The notes beneath the pieces are model-generated. The model made no database searches and was not told the origin of the DNA. It saw only the letters and a list, made by a program, of their open reading frames with translations. Of a stretch of DNA of 64,000 bases, positions 49,257-61,392 are shown piece by piece. The stretch spans positions 1 to 64,000 of the forward strand of contig JAJKFJ010023691.1 in assembly GCA_027382625.1 (NCBI GenBank), in the 5' to 3' direction. How positions within the stretch are numbered: the stretch's first letter is position 1; each line of letters starts with the position of its first letter. Both the position numbers and the translations under genes were made by a program. The DNA is from Tetmemena sp. SeJ-2015 (Eukaryota; Ciliophora; Spirotrichea; Sporadotrichida; Oxytrichidae).

Positions 49257-52200
49257 ATGAACGCTAATTCACACAATAAAACTGGTCCTCCAAATGAAGA
49301 CCAGAAAGCTCTCACAGTAAATAATCAAGGGTAAGAAATGTGGTGCTCACTTACAGTAAACATATTTATGAAAGTGGAGATTTTAATCCAAATTTTACTA
49401 AATTAAGATGACTATGAGTCATAATTGACCCAATTTTGTACAGAAATGATCCACATGCGCCATAAGTCAATGCTATAAAATAATAACATTTAAACTTACG
49501 ACCACAATAAAAGTGTTATCTTTAAATTTTGATATATGCAACCCAGAAGCTGTATGACCCAGAATTTTTCGGATACCAGTTGAATCTTATCCTATTATAC
49601 TCTTGACTATATTATCTCTCTAGATATATTTTAATTGAAGCAGAAGGACAACGGAGCTGGCTAAATAGCCTTTGCAACATATAACGAGAGTTTGAGGAAC
49701 AACTAGGGCTTCAGGCACAGGATCGCCATCAAAATTAAAGTGAAGTGCAACGTCACCTAGCCTGGCGAGAACCTCAGAGTCACTGGCTCATGTATTGAAT
49801 TCGGGAATTGGAATCCACAAGCTAGTCCAGTGAACTAAATATAACCACTATTATTCGTTTTCCCAATAAGTGTTAAGCACCAATGCTAAAGATTTCCCTA
49901 TTTGGAAGGGACTGATCTAAGTTGACCCAAACCAGTTGGCAAGGAAGAGCATCTTAGAATACAAGTATGTAGTCTGCTTGGAGGCGAATGGCTTACCCAA
50001 GAAGTGGGAGCCAATTACAGGCAATAGAGTAATTGACCTCCTCAATAATAAAGAAGTGATCATCGAGGATGTATTTGGCGACCCTCATCATCTCAGAGAG
50101 GAGCTCACACTCTACAAATCCCGCAAATCTTAGGAACTAATCTCAGAGGAGTAGGAAGTGTCTGCAGACTTTGGCTCATCTGACTTGTTCTGTGAGTCGC
50201 CAGCATATGGCCAAAAGCTAGTAAAGAAAGTGAGAGAGCTTAAAAACGTGGCTGAGTAATATAACCAAATCAAGTAGCAGAAGAAGCAAATGTCTACATC
50301 GAAGCAGTCATAGCAACACCTTAATTTGGCCTATGCTACTTAAGTCCAAGGAAAGCCATCTGCCTTCCCCAATCTAGTAGAAGATAAAAATTGTATCAAC
50401 ATGTCAATTAGACTTTTAGCTTATTTTGAGAAGGAATAGGCTCTGACTTCTTGAGCAACAAGCACTTGTTAATTAACTATATTTTATGTAAACTTGTACA
50501 TGAAGCAGGAATCGTTGACCCCCTAGGAGCAAAGAGAGTTGAGTAGACATCTGTCAGGCAAACATCTAGACGGCTTAGAGCAGCCGAGTCTGAGATTACA
50601 CATTATAATCTCTCTATTTCTATCTGAGAAATAGTAACAGCGTGCCTGAGGAAGTTTTAGTGCAGAGGAGGAGAGTGGATGAGCAGGCAGCAGACGTAGA
50701 TCATCCTTCCTTGGAAGATAAGATGCTGAGGTCTCTGGAGGATGTGCACTCGAGCAGGAAGGAGTTCTTGAGGGTTAGTCAGTTGCAGTAATTCAACACT
50801 CTCAAAGAGCAGCAGATGAACTCTTCTTTAATAGAATGTCTAAAATTTATACTCTTAGGACGAAGATGCAGACTAGCTCAGTAGTGGACATCTTGAGATA
50901 TCAATAGAATTTGATATTATTAAGCACAATTGGACAATTGCCATTTTCAAGGTACTTGAGCTAAAACTTGGGTATAATACAAGACAACGAAGGGAGTCTC
51001 TCAGATGATGATAGCTCAGAGGAGGATGAGGAAGACACCCTACAGGAGGAAGACTTCCGCATCTTCTAGGACATCAGGATTAATAATTTTTAACAATATG
51101 GATAACAGCTGATGATGTGGTGATAGTGGCTAGCTTCAAGCTGCCAATAAGTTTGGACAAGGACCCAACTGCACCCCTAGGATGGAGAGTTAGAAATTCT
51201 CGCTCTCTTCTCTATCCAACCATGTTCAAGCTCAGAGAGCAATCTAAGTTATTTAGAAAAATTTATCTTCTCTAAAAATATCTAGAATGGTAAAGATTCT
51301 TTGGATAGGTTGGCCTGGAGTGATTCCAGAGTCAGCTGAGGAGTAGCAGCAAATCACTGATCTCCTGAAGGAATATAACTGCATCCCTGCCTTCTTTGAT
51401 GCTGAGACTATAGAGTAGTATCTATATTATCATGAGACAGTTCTAAGGCCATTGTTCCATAACTTCAAAGGCCTTAACGTATAGTAATTTAACTGTGCTA
51501 TACTTGACAATTGTGAAATCATTTAAACGACTTTGAATATCTGGGTAAGCAAGAGCACTGGCAGAAGTACCAATTTGTGAACTCTAAGTTCGCTAGTATA
51601 ATTAGAGAGACTAAGTAAGAGAAGGAGATGATTTGGGTAAACTTACTAAAAGCTCATAGACTTATTCACTCATTCGTAATGATAGCATATAATTTACATG
51701 ACAATTACTTGCTGCTGGTGCCAACATATGTGATTAGGAAAGATATAGGAGCGAATATAGGATTCTCTATGCACTGCCCTTTCCCATCCTCAGACATTTA
51801 TAAGATGTTCCCCTATCGAGGTGAGGTCCTCAAGTCTCTCATTAAAATGATATTGCAATTTATTTTATTAAATTATTTATCTCTGTTGTCTTGCAGCCTA
51901 ATTGGCTTCCATCAGTTTGAGTATGCTCGTAACTTCTACACTGCTTGCAGAAGAATCCTAGGTCTCAATCATGAATTCAAGAAAGGAGGATTTCTAGCCA
52001 TTGAATGTTTCGGCAGATCAGTGATGCTGCGCATTTCTCATATAGGAATTATGGAGGATGATATCTTGACTATGCTTAACTCCTAGCAGGCTCACAATTT
52101 TGCAAAAGCACTCTCCTAAAATGTTATTCACTTATCATAATAAGTGGAATGAGTGAGTGCACGTTTTATAATTATTGATTGGGAAAAGGAAGCATGTTAT

Positions 52201-54680
52201 ATCAAGCATAGATAGATTCCACCCAATCAGTGGACTCAAGAATAAACTACTAGCCTATTAAAAGTTTCTTAGAGAGTACCCAACCTACAGGCAAAACACT
52301 TGCCTCATACAGTTTGTCATTCCTTCTGACTGCCCCAGGTGCCAACTCTCTCAATCTGAAAATTAATTAATCTTACATTGAAGTCTTAATCAAAAGTTAA
52401 ATTAATGCTCTCACTAGATTATTAACCAAACTAGACACGAGCTACTGCAGTTAGTGTAAGAAATCCAAGAAGAATTCGGGAAGGGTTGCATTTACTATGT
52501 AGAGTAAGATCTAACTATGGAGCAGCGCATGGCACTCTGGAATGTCACTAACCTGCTGCTTATCACAACTTTGAGAGATGGATAGTGTCTTCCCCCACTT
52601 CTTAAAATAATGATGAGTAACTTTAAATTCAACTTGAGTTCATCACTGTGAAGAAGTATACTAGCAAGAGTAACAAGGCCGCTGTAGTTATATCTGAATT
52701 CTCTGGCTGCAATAGAGCCCTAGGAGGTAATCTCAAGATTAGCCACAACTCAAAGTGTCAAACTTAATTATGATAATCTGGATTAAGCTTATTCCTTTTA
52801 AGTACGTATAAATAACTTTCGTCAATCCGTTCAATGTGGAGGAGATATCTAGGAATATAGACTTGGCCCTACAGATGTCGCCCGAGGAAAAGGAGTAGAG
52901 ATTCAAACTTGCTTACAACTACATCTCCAAACACTCTACGCTGAAATGGGCAGAGTCTTTCATCCGAGAGATGAAGCGCTCACATCTCGGGGTGGGAGAG
53001 AATCTCACAAACTACATGATTAAAGTAATTTAGACTACTGATGCTTATATAAGACTTATGATAATCGGGTTTGGATTGAATTAGACGATCATAAAGACTA
53101 GAGAGGGCTTTCAAGAACTTAAAGAAAGCATAGTAGAGGCTAACTATGCTAGAAGCATCAGCCGACTAATCATCATAGATCAGGAAGGAGTAGTTTTAAA
53201 TTGCATTATCTTCTAATTATATATTGAGTGCTTCCTATGAGAGGAGGCACAGTTAATAAGCAGCTGCAAGAGCCATCGCCTTCTGTGATTGAGATACTTA
53301 ATTAGCTCACCAAGGACGACCGTAACCAGGTGTTTGTGATTAGTTCTGAGATAAAGAGCTTGCTGCATAAATGGTACGCACTGAAAGCGCCTAAGTTAGG
53401 ACTGGCAGCTGAGAATGGATTCTTTTGGCGTACTTGCAGTGAAGCCAAGGATGAGCATACATGGGTGAAGCTGCTGCCGAAAGTAGTAGATTTGTAAGTG
53501 TTAACGATTTTTCTAATGTGATATGTAGTTGCTGGATTGAGTCAGTGAGGGACATCATGCAAAGCTATACTGAGAAGACAGATGGAGCCTATATAGAGGA
53601 GAAAGAGGCCATGATTATCTGGAACTACAGAGACACAGACCCTGAGTTTGGTAACTGGCAGGCTAAGGAACTCACTTCTCACCTTGAGCATGTGTTTTGC
53701 AATCTGCCCATTGAAATAATCCATGGCAAGAAGTGCCTTGAAGTAGTACCTAACCAACTCAAGAAAGTAAAATTAACAGTTAAAAATTATAATTCTTCCT
53801 CAGGTCAAACTTAAAATGAACTTTACTTAATTATTCACTCTCTAATTATGTTGATAACTTGTGAAGCTGCTTCTGGAATCTCTTTCAAAGAAGTTCCCAT
53901 TTGACTTTGTACTGTACATTGGAGATGAGATAGGGAATGAGCCAGTCTTTACCTACCTCAATAACAAGAAGCACTAGAACTCTAAGTCTCTCTCAGGGGT
54001 AAGTCTCTTTCACTTTGGTTAAGTCTCTTCATAGATGGCATCAGTGTACACTTGCACCATTGGCAGGAAGGTGACTCAGGCTAAGTACTTCCTGAATGAG
54101 ATGGATAACGTAGTCCATTTACTAGAGTCACTTAACAACAGCACTCTCATCTCCTAGAGGAACAAGTCCTTCGCAGACATGCGCAAGATGGACCCACAGA
54201 ACAAGAGTGGCATGATAAATGCAATTTGAGTATGTTCGCTATCATTTAATATGATGCTGTACTCGGGCAAGAAAGGGGCTGGGCAAAGTGGCAAACTAGG
54301 TGGAGCAGGTGGCAGTGGAGTTGGCTCTATTAATCCAGGACTTATCAAGAGGAATGGGACTCAGCTACTTTACAGAAACATAGGTGGGTTAATTGGCGCT
54401 CATGGCAGCAACGGAGGCGCCAAGGCTTCTGCAGGCTTAATTAACTAAGCTTAGATGCCTCCTAAGGCGGGGAGTGGGGTTCTTATGCCCACTAATTATG
54501 CATATAAAACTATAATTCAACTACATTCTAAGTTATTCTTATTTTGTGAATGACTTCAACGATTCGTTGTCTGAAGAGGATAGCGAGAACTATATCGGCT
54601 CGGGCAACTCCTCCAATCTCAGCAACACAGACCAGCACCACTTCTCAAAGAAGATCCTCAAGAACCTTGGCTAAACTTGA
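49257..54680 (+). CDS. CBM20-trehalose-6-phosphate synthase/phosphatase fusion
   Basis: Predicted to make trehalose-6-phosphate from UDP-glucose and glucose-6-phosphate. The N-terminal segment (about 49.65-50.1 kb) is a starch-binding CBM20 module (RIAIKIKVKCNVTQPGENLR; GSCIEFGNWNPQASPVN; LPKKWEPITGNRVIDL). The GT20 synthase domain (51.1-53.1 kb) shows MVKILWIGWPGVIPESAEEQ, HDNYLLLVPTYVIRKDIGAN, GFSMHCPFPSSDIYKMFPYR, CSLIGFHQFEYARNFYTACR and VNPFNVEEISRNIDLALQMS. The HAD-type phosphatase domain (53.1-54.2 kb) has WIESVRDIMQSYTEKTDGAY and NLPIEIIHGKKCLEVVP, but its first motif reads LIIIDQEGVVL, not DxDGT. The protein ends KKILKNLGQT at TGA 54678-54680. Several introns/IESs interrupt it; one IES (51835-51879) is delimited. 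Gly/Ser-rich linkers occur near the end. Confidence 0.85.
51835..51879. other. IES in TPS gene, 45 bp, pointer TCTCT
   Basis: TCTCT occurs at 51835-51839 and 51880-51884. Excision gives RGEVLKSLLSCSLIGFHQFE, the standard GT20 block. The insert is 3n and stop-free, so it is invisible without family comparison. Confidence 0.85.
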
Positions 54681-55066
54681 CCTGCACTAAGAAGAAGTAT
54701 AATTGGGAATAATAAACACTGCTGTAATTATTTATTTTCCTTATGCCCTTTTAAATTTCATATTCAGACCTTTCTCAATATCTATTTTACACATTTATTA
54801 TAATGCTTAACAACTTAATGAAGTTCAAGTAGAAGTAATAATGATCTATTCTTTTATTCTATAAGTAAATAAAAGATTATTAAGATTAAAAGAGAAAGTT
54901 TTTGAAAAAGAAAAAGAGTGAGAGAGCAAATTAAAACTAAGAGTTATTTATGACATAGCCATCCAAAGAATAAATTGAGAATTTATTTTTACCCTCAATT
55001 TATAATTAATCTTTAATATACGATCTTTGTAAAATTTATTAAAAAATACACACACAGAGAAGAGAT
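54681..55066. other. Intergenic AT-rich spacer
   Basis: About 390 bp between the trehalose gene and MCM8. No feature recognised; it should contain the MCM8 promoter. Confidence 0.5.
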
Positions 55067-58000
55067 ATGCCCCAGTACCCCAACAGCTATAATTACAGAG
55101 AAGGTGGAGAAGGGAATAGTGCTGGACCACCTGGCCACTATCAGTCTAGAGGAAATTACAATGGAGGTTATAACAACTACAGAGGTGGAGGAGGAGGTTA
55201 GTTCCACGGGAGATCCTCAAATCCGCAGCCGAACAGCTATGGAAAATTCACTAACTACAACAGAGACGGCGAAGGTGGCGGGGGAAGATAGTACAATTCA
55301 GGCTACAACTCTGAATACTCCAACCGAGGAGATAATAGAAACGATGGAGCAGGCTATCAGAGTTAAAGTGCGATTCCATCTCCAAGCAAACCTGAGAGAG
55401 ATCCCATGATAGAGTAGCTTATTCAAGAATACCGAGAGAAGAGTAAACTTCTCTATCGCTGGCCTAAATACTTTCCCCATGAGGCTCAAAAGAACGACTT
55501 TGATGTAATCTTTGAGTAATACCTTTTTCATTCTCTCTTTAGGCGAATGACTTCAAGCATCTGTGCATCCAGGTTTTCTTCGAGGCTTTTGCGATGGAGG
55601 AGTATTAGAAGTATTTGGAGTGGGAGAAGAAGGAAGACACTAATTTTGAATCAGTTGTGGTGTACATCAATTACATGTCTCTACACAGCTGTGGGAATGC
55701 CAACATCAAGCAGTTCCTAGATTTCGTTTACGAGCACCCCACAGATGTGATTCAGTGCATCGCTATAGCCTTAGATAATGTGCGTTACTTTGTACTGCGC
55801 CTGTAAGACAGCAAGCTAGTGACAGTCCGCTTCACTAATTTCAACTAGATCTACGCACTTGGAGCCATTAAGAGTCACTTGATTGGCAAGTTTGTTTGCT
55901 TAAGAGGGACTGCCCTCAGAGTGAGCACTATCAAGGTGCTCGTTCAGTCTATCATGTTCAGCTGTCACGAGTGTAAAGCGCAGATCGTCATTCATTTCAT
56001 TGATGGCAAGGTAAGTTTGCAAGAAAGGAGATACTTTGTATTTTTCTTAATGCTCTGCTTTGGTGATTTGGGTATTAACACATTTGTAGTGGGAGACTCC
56101 GAACAGATGCATAAACTTGGACTGCAGATCACGCATCTTCAACCCTGAGAAGCACTCTGCAAAGACTGCCTTCTATCAGAGACTGAGAGTGCAGGAGATA
56201 GAGAACGATATGAAGGACATCAATGCTGGCAAGTTACCCAAGACTATTGACTGCGAGATCAGAGATGATCTTATTGACACCATTATCAGCGGAGACATAG
56301 TCACGATATGTGGTATCATGAAAACTGAAATGCAAAACGACATGAAGGGCTTTGGAGGAGGCAAGAACAAAAACAAAGCACTTCATGCCAGCTACATTGA
56401 TGTCAACTCTATCCGCAACTCCAACGCTGAATACTTCCTATCTGCTAACACCAATGATTAGAAGAAAATACTTTGCTTAATGATATTATTTGTAATGAGG
56501 CATCTGGATAGTCAATAACAATGAACGGGAACAAGGTTCACATCCAGGACTTGTCCAGCATTCACAAGATATCAGAGCGCAAGGATATCTTCTACTTACT
56601 CATCAAGTCTCTCTGTCCTTCCATCTACGGCCATGAGCTAGTCAAGGCAGGTCTGTTGCTAGCCATGTTTGGAGGTACCGACAACAGGATTAAGAACAAG
56701 AACGAGTTTTCTGACTACATCATCCAGAATGAGCAGAAGAACAGCAACGGAGCCAACAACCAGGACAACAACGACGACGAGGACGACAAGAACTCCAATT
56801 GCAGGCCTGATATTCACATGCTAATGGTGGGAGACCCAGGTCTTGGTAAGTCGCAGATGCTGAAGCACATCATAAACGTAGCTCCGAGAGGAGTCTATGT
56901 CTGCGGTAACTCAACTACTAATGCTGGTCTCACTGCTACCTTGATAAGAGACTAGTTCACAAATGAGTAGACTCTCGAGGCAGGAGCCCTTGTGCTCAGT
57001 GATCTGGGAATATGCTGCATCGACGAGTTTGATAAGATGACTAGTGATTAGAATTCCCTGCTAGAGGCTATGGAACAGCAGACTATCTCAATTGCTAAAG
57101 GAGGTATATTGGGTTCCTTATCTGCTAGATGCAGTGTCATAGCTTGTGCAAATCCCCATACCGGTCATTACAATAGATCCAGGACAATCCTAGAAAATAT
57201 AAGAGTAGCTCCAGCTATTCTCTCAAGATTTGACTTAGTGTTCCTGCTTTTGGACGATCCAGATCTGTAGAGGGATAGGAAGTTGAGTGAGCATGTGATG
57301 CGGCTTCACTCTAAGAACAGGAAGAGGAAGTTCGACATGTTCACGAGTGACTAGGAGGAGAAGAGCACAACCAATGCTGCTGGTAGTCAATCCGGAAGTG
57401 GGGCCTATCTCACAGAGTTTTAAAACATGGACAAGGTAGTAAAGAGAATGAAGTACACTGACTCGGCTTGTTCCTCTCAGGTAGCAATTGACGAGGATGA
57501 TATTCAAGAGATAGTGATGCACTCATCCCAGCCCACGAACAAGGAGCAAGAAGTCTAGTATGCATCACTCACCTAGAAGATAAAGACGCTTCTGGAAAAG
57601 ATAAAGGAGTCTGAGATCATAGACCCACAGATGATGAAAAAATATATCTGCTTCGCCAAGCACACAGTCTTCCCCAAACTTACGATGGAGGCCTGCGAAG
57701 TCATCAAGGAATTCTACATCTCACTCAGAATTAACGCTCACAATAACGCTAACTCACTTCCCACCACTTCAAGACAACTCGATTCCTTGATTAGACTAAG
57801 TGAGGCTAGAGCGAAGCTAGAGTTTAGAAACCTAGTGACCAAGCAAGACGCAATTGAGGTGGTGCAAGTGGTTTAGGAATCTCAGTTTGATGCATGCTAC
57901 CAAGAGATGATGAGTGTAAGCGCCAACATGAATTTCAACAAACCTCCAGGCACTAACATAGGCCAAGGTGGCTTCTCAGTTGGCTAATACCAAAATCAGA

Positions 58001-58416
58001 ACAGCAGCAACAATAACTATAACTCAGGTGGTGGAGGAGGTGGTAGTGGTGGTTACAGAAACAACAACTACTACTAGAATTCTAATAATCAATACGGAGG
58101 TGGAGGTGGTTCTCAAAGGTCTAACAGCAACTATGGCAACAAAGGAAATGGAGGAGGAGGTGCAGCTGGGAGAGGCCCTCAAATTGACACTAACAACGTG
58201 GGGATGCTCTCTATAGCTAGGTAGACTAAGATATTTGTGGAGAGACTCAGAAATGAGGCTGACTATTAGCAGACTAAGGTCTTCTCTACTGATGATATGG
58301 TTAGGATAGGGAAGGAGATAAATTTGCAAGTAGGCGACTTCAAAACCTTCTTATAGAAGCTCAACAGTCAAAACATACTTATGATGAAGCCCAACAAATA
58401 GTGGGAGCTCGTCTGA
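55067..58416 (+). CDS. MCM8: MCM8 DNA helicase
   Basis: AAA+ helicase that, with MCM9, acts in homologous recombination and meiotic or replication-fork repair. The N-terminus is Gly/Asn/Tyr-rich and disordered. After a 38-nt intron (55505-55542) comes the OB/zinc domain, [15 protein letters not shown] 79-nt intron (56011-56089) then joins DGK to [17 protein letters not shown], completing the C-x2-C...C-x4-C finger. The AAA+ core has [20 protein letters not shown], Walker [31 protein letters not shown], Walker [26 protein letters not shown] and the arginine finger [13 protein letters not shown]. The choice of MCM8 over MCM2-7 rests on [14 protein letters not shown] and the lid region. The C-terminal winged helix follows a 58.0-58.15 kb Gly/Asn/Ser-rich insert and ends MMKPNKQWELV at TGA 58414-58416. 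A frame break near 56.46-56.52 kb is an intron or IES I could not fix. Confidence 0.93.
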
Positions 58417-58587
58417 GATATTCAAACCGTTGGCAAGAAGATTACACTAGCAAGAGGCTTTTGTAAACGCTAATAATCATGATTAATTATCTTGAAAATT
58501 CTATTCAAATGTTTTAGATTTATTCTCTCTAAAGTTCATTTTAATACGGTGCTTATATATAACTAGATAATTTTTTCTGATAAGTAA

Positions 58588-59749
58588 ATGAATAAGAGTA
58601 GTAACAGAATATCCCGCTCAAAGTAAGACCTCAAAGCTCGCTTGGAGATCCTTCGAAATCGCCTCATTCACAGATTAAACAACCTCATAGCACGACCACC
58701 CAAACGAGATACCTAACTCACAGCTCATCAAATAAGTAATCTGAAGCAGGGATTTGAAAATCTTCTATCAGCAGGGATGATAATGGTTCTCGCCAGGTCT
58801 CCACCTCAAACCTACGAAGCCTTTTATGAGGTTTATGAATAGAATTTTGGTGAGGAAGAGGCCTAATTTATTGGAGAGAACCATAATTTGACAGATGAGG
58901 AGGAGGACTGCAAACCTTAGCTCTCACTAGAGTAAAGAAAGCAGTTTAAGGCTTTCAAAGAAGCAGGCTTCTTGTAAGCGGTGCTAGATGAGATAACTCA
59001 CCATTTGGCTTTTGAAAAGCAAATGCAAGCTTTACTCAACCCTCAAAATACATAAACAAATGAGCAAGGAACTTCAAAAGGAATATTACTTACTGCGTAG
59101 ATTGAGAACTCAAACTCATAATAAAAAGGCTCAATAACATAATAAGAGGAAATTATAAATCCAGAAACAGAAATGTAATGTAACAAGATTAGTCATTAAG
59201 CTAATTCAAAGACTTTGAAAGAGGAGTGTTAGCAAAGTCAAATCAGAAGAGAGTTAGTTAACTCAAAATACAAGAAAAATAACCAGCAAAAGGATTAAGA
59301 AGAGCTCATATAGACTTAAAAAGACAGATTTTCTTTTGAGGAAGAGCAGGAAGATGTTTGCATAAATGAAGAAGATGAAAATATTATCCAATTTTATGTT
59401 CTTTGAAATTTGTATGCTTCATTGACTATGTTAATGTATTTTGCAATTTTAGCATTTTTGATTAAATGAAAAGAATTATAGACACTTCAAGCTAAATGAG
59501 GGTTAGGAGTAAGATTCCTTGAATGATAGTGAGTTAGCAGGACTCAATTTGAGCTCTGATAGCAAAACTAGTGCATAAAAGACAATCACCGATTAACACA
59601 AACAATACTTATAAATAAATAGTTAACACTCTACACAAACAGTAAAACTTCAATAAAGAGCGGTGTATAGTTATAGATAAGAAGAAGAGGATGACTAAGA
59701 CGAAGAGATGCTGTTGGATGAGGATTTACTAGACTGCCTTTCAGATTGA
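58588..59749 (+). CDS. Acidic Q/E-rich protein, function unknown
   Basis: It starts MNKSSNRISRSKQDLKARLE with a basic helical N-terminus (ILRNRLIHRLNNLIARPP), then FENLLSAGMIMVLARSPPQT, FKAFKEAGFLQAVLDEITHH, and a long E/Q/K-rich tail ending EEMLLDEDLLDCLSD at TGA 59747-59749. Removing an 85-bp IES (59379-59463) joins EEDENEKNYRHFKLNEG in frame. Its length is ~350 aa. It is same-strand, 170 bp after MCM8. No signal peptide or membrane span. No family recognised. Confidence 0.65.
59379..59463. other. IES, 85 bp, pointer AAAT
   Basis: AAAT occurs at 59379-59382 and 59464-59467. Excision gives INEEDENEKNYRHFKLNEG. An alternative repeat, CAATTTTA, nearby leaves a TGA in frame. Confidence 0.7.
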
Positions 59750-59872
59750 AACCTAAAGTATATATCATGAAAACATTCCCTATTTAGGGATTTATATCAG
59801 ATCATATACCTATAATTGAAAAATTGCTTATAGTCTCTTATATGATCAAATTTTTAGAGCCATAGATTAAAA

Positions 59873-60103
59873 TTAAAGTCTTAAAGCTTCTCGAATAAAC
59901 ATGGCCAAGAAAGCAAATCCATAGGAACTGCAAAAGATGTACCAGTTCTTGTAGTCATAAACCAACCACCCAGCCAACTCACCTGTAGTGAAGAGTCCCA
60001 GCTTCAACCCTCCAAACTTAGTGATACCCAAAAAGTAAACTACATTCCAGCACCAAGATCTCTTAGAAGCTGAAGATGAGGAAATCGATGAAAGCAAACT
60101 CAC
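59873..60103 (-). CDS. Small membrane protein, function unknown (5' end unclear)
   Basis: The frame ending at TGA 59873-59875 reads SASKRSWCWNVVYFLGITKF, GGLKLGLFTTGELAGWLVYD, YKNWYIFCSSYGFAFLAMFI and REALRL. It has aromatic-rich, membrane-associated character with one probable span near the C-terminus. No ATG opens this frame locally. An upstream ATG (MKFSRL, around 60.12 kb) may be joined by an intron or IES, but neither GT-AG nor a pointer I tried gave a clean join. Family not recognised. Confidence 0.4.
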   Translation of the reverse strand: MSLLSSISSSSASKRSWCWNVVYFLGITKFGGLKLGLFTTGELAGWLVYDYKNWYIFCSSYGFAFLAMFIREALRL

Positions 60104-60149
60104 TCCAGTCTAGAAAATTTCATAGTTATTTCAGTTTTAATCTTTGACC

Positions 60150-61235
60150 TGTTTTGAAAAATTAAGAGACTGCTGCCTTGGAATTTCACTTCGCACTTGC
60201 AGAGGCAGCCTGAGGTGAATCCAGAGACGGATTTGTAATCTCCAGTTTAAGACTTGCAGCGCTACATGGTTCTAAATAACTACTCTACTCTCTTTAAGGA
60301 TTTCGTAGATGCAGTTTATGAGAATGACTATCAAGCTATGAGAGAGGTATGCGAGCCTAGCTTAGCTAAGAGAATTGCTGAAGGCAGAGAGCAAGTATAG
60401 AAAAACTACCTAGCAAGCAGTAAGCCATCTTAAAAGGGTTAAGTGAAGAAGGTGTCATTCAAAAATGGAGAAGTAGTGGTGGAAGATAAATCATGCTAGG
60501 AATAGAATGAGGATCAATTTGAGAAACGCTACGAGCTTAAGATAGAGAATAACAGAAAGGGTTTTGATCAGAGTGAGCTATATCTCTTCAAAATTGAGAA
60601 CTACTTGCTGATTGGCACTGATATCAATAGAGAGATAGTAAAAAGGGGCAAGCCTGGAGAATTTCAGTTTGAAATTGATCCAATTACTCTCACTTTATCA
60701 TTGATTGAATATTTCAGTTAGAGCAGGAGGAGATAAAGATTTAGATTCCAAATGGGAAAATTGACCCAGAGACCAAGCAGAAGCTCTTTGATGACAAGGA
60801 GCTTTAAGTAAAGCGGCTAATGAACACAAAAATAGATAACAGGAACTCGAAACTCATCCTCATGATGCGCTTGCACCTTCACATAACGACATATCTTAAC
60901 ATGTACCTAAATTTAGCAAAAGTTAAGAATTCATAAGCAGATGTATGGATAGTTTATGGGATCCTGAATAAGGTTAGGCAGTTTTAGGAGCTCCTTTGTC
61001 TCACAAGGAGTCTCCATCTATGAAGAAGACTCTTAAATTAAACTTGATAGCACTTATTAAACTATATACTCACGTGATGATTGTAGATAAATTAGTAAGC
61101 GAATCTTATGTTGCAGATTCTTTGAGGGACATCAAAGAGCAATAAACCGAGAAACTGGTGAGGAGCTTTGGACGTGACTCAGAGATGTACATAAGCGACT
61201 TCGATAACTTCATGAGGGGGAACCCATTTATGTGA
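60150..61235 (+). CDS. Hypothetical protein, weakly Tim44/MRPL45-like
   Basis: Coding blocks: LLPWNFTSHLQRQPEVNPET, RYMVLNNYSTLFKDFVDAVY, ENDYQAMREVCEPSLAKRIA, and after IES removal GKPGEFQLEQEEIKIQIPNG. NSKLILMMRLHLHITTYLNM follows, and finally FGRDSEMYISDFDNFMRGNP with TGA 61233-61235. The FVDAVYENDYQAMREVCEPSLAKRI helix pattern is reminiscent of Tim44-like domains (Tim44, mitochondrial ribosomal protein L45). This is a weak resemblance only. The start codon was not identified (a TGA lies just upstream of KIKRLLPWN), so a short 5' MDS is probably missing from my model. A second frame break lies near 61.0-61.1 kb. Confidence 0.55.
60661..60710. other. IES, 50 bp, pointer ATTTCAGTT (9 bp)
   Basis: ATTTCAGTT occurs at 60661-60669 and 60711-60719. 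Excision gives RGKPGEFQLEQEEIKIQIPN in frame. Confidence 0.9.
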
Positions 61236-61392
61236 TGCAAACTGAAAAGACAAATAAGAGTGGAAATGCTTTTGAAATATTTAAAGGAGTAGCAGAAATT
61301 TATCGATAAGTTAGTTATTTAATTAAAAGATCATTCTCATGTTGTATACTATGAATTTCACGTCTTTCCAAATTAAGTTCCTAATTGATTGC

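Noticed and set aside
51628..51720. Insert between EMIWV and HDNYLLL in the TPS domain
   Set aside because: Family comparison implies an insert, but no pointer longer than two bases or GT-AG pair fits, so I did not list it as an IES.
56450..56525. 20-nt intron (GTAATG...GGATAG) in MCM8
   Set aside because: It restores frame, but is shorter than other introns here and a CAATGA direct repeat nearby gives a competing, out-of-frame solution; left unresolved.
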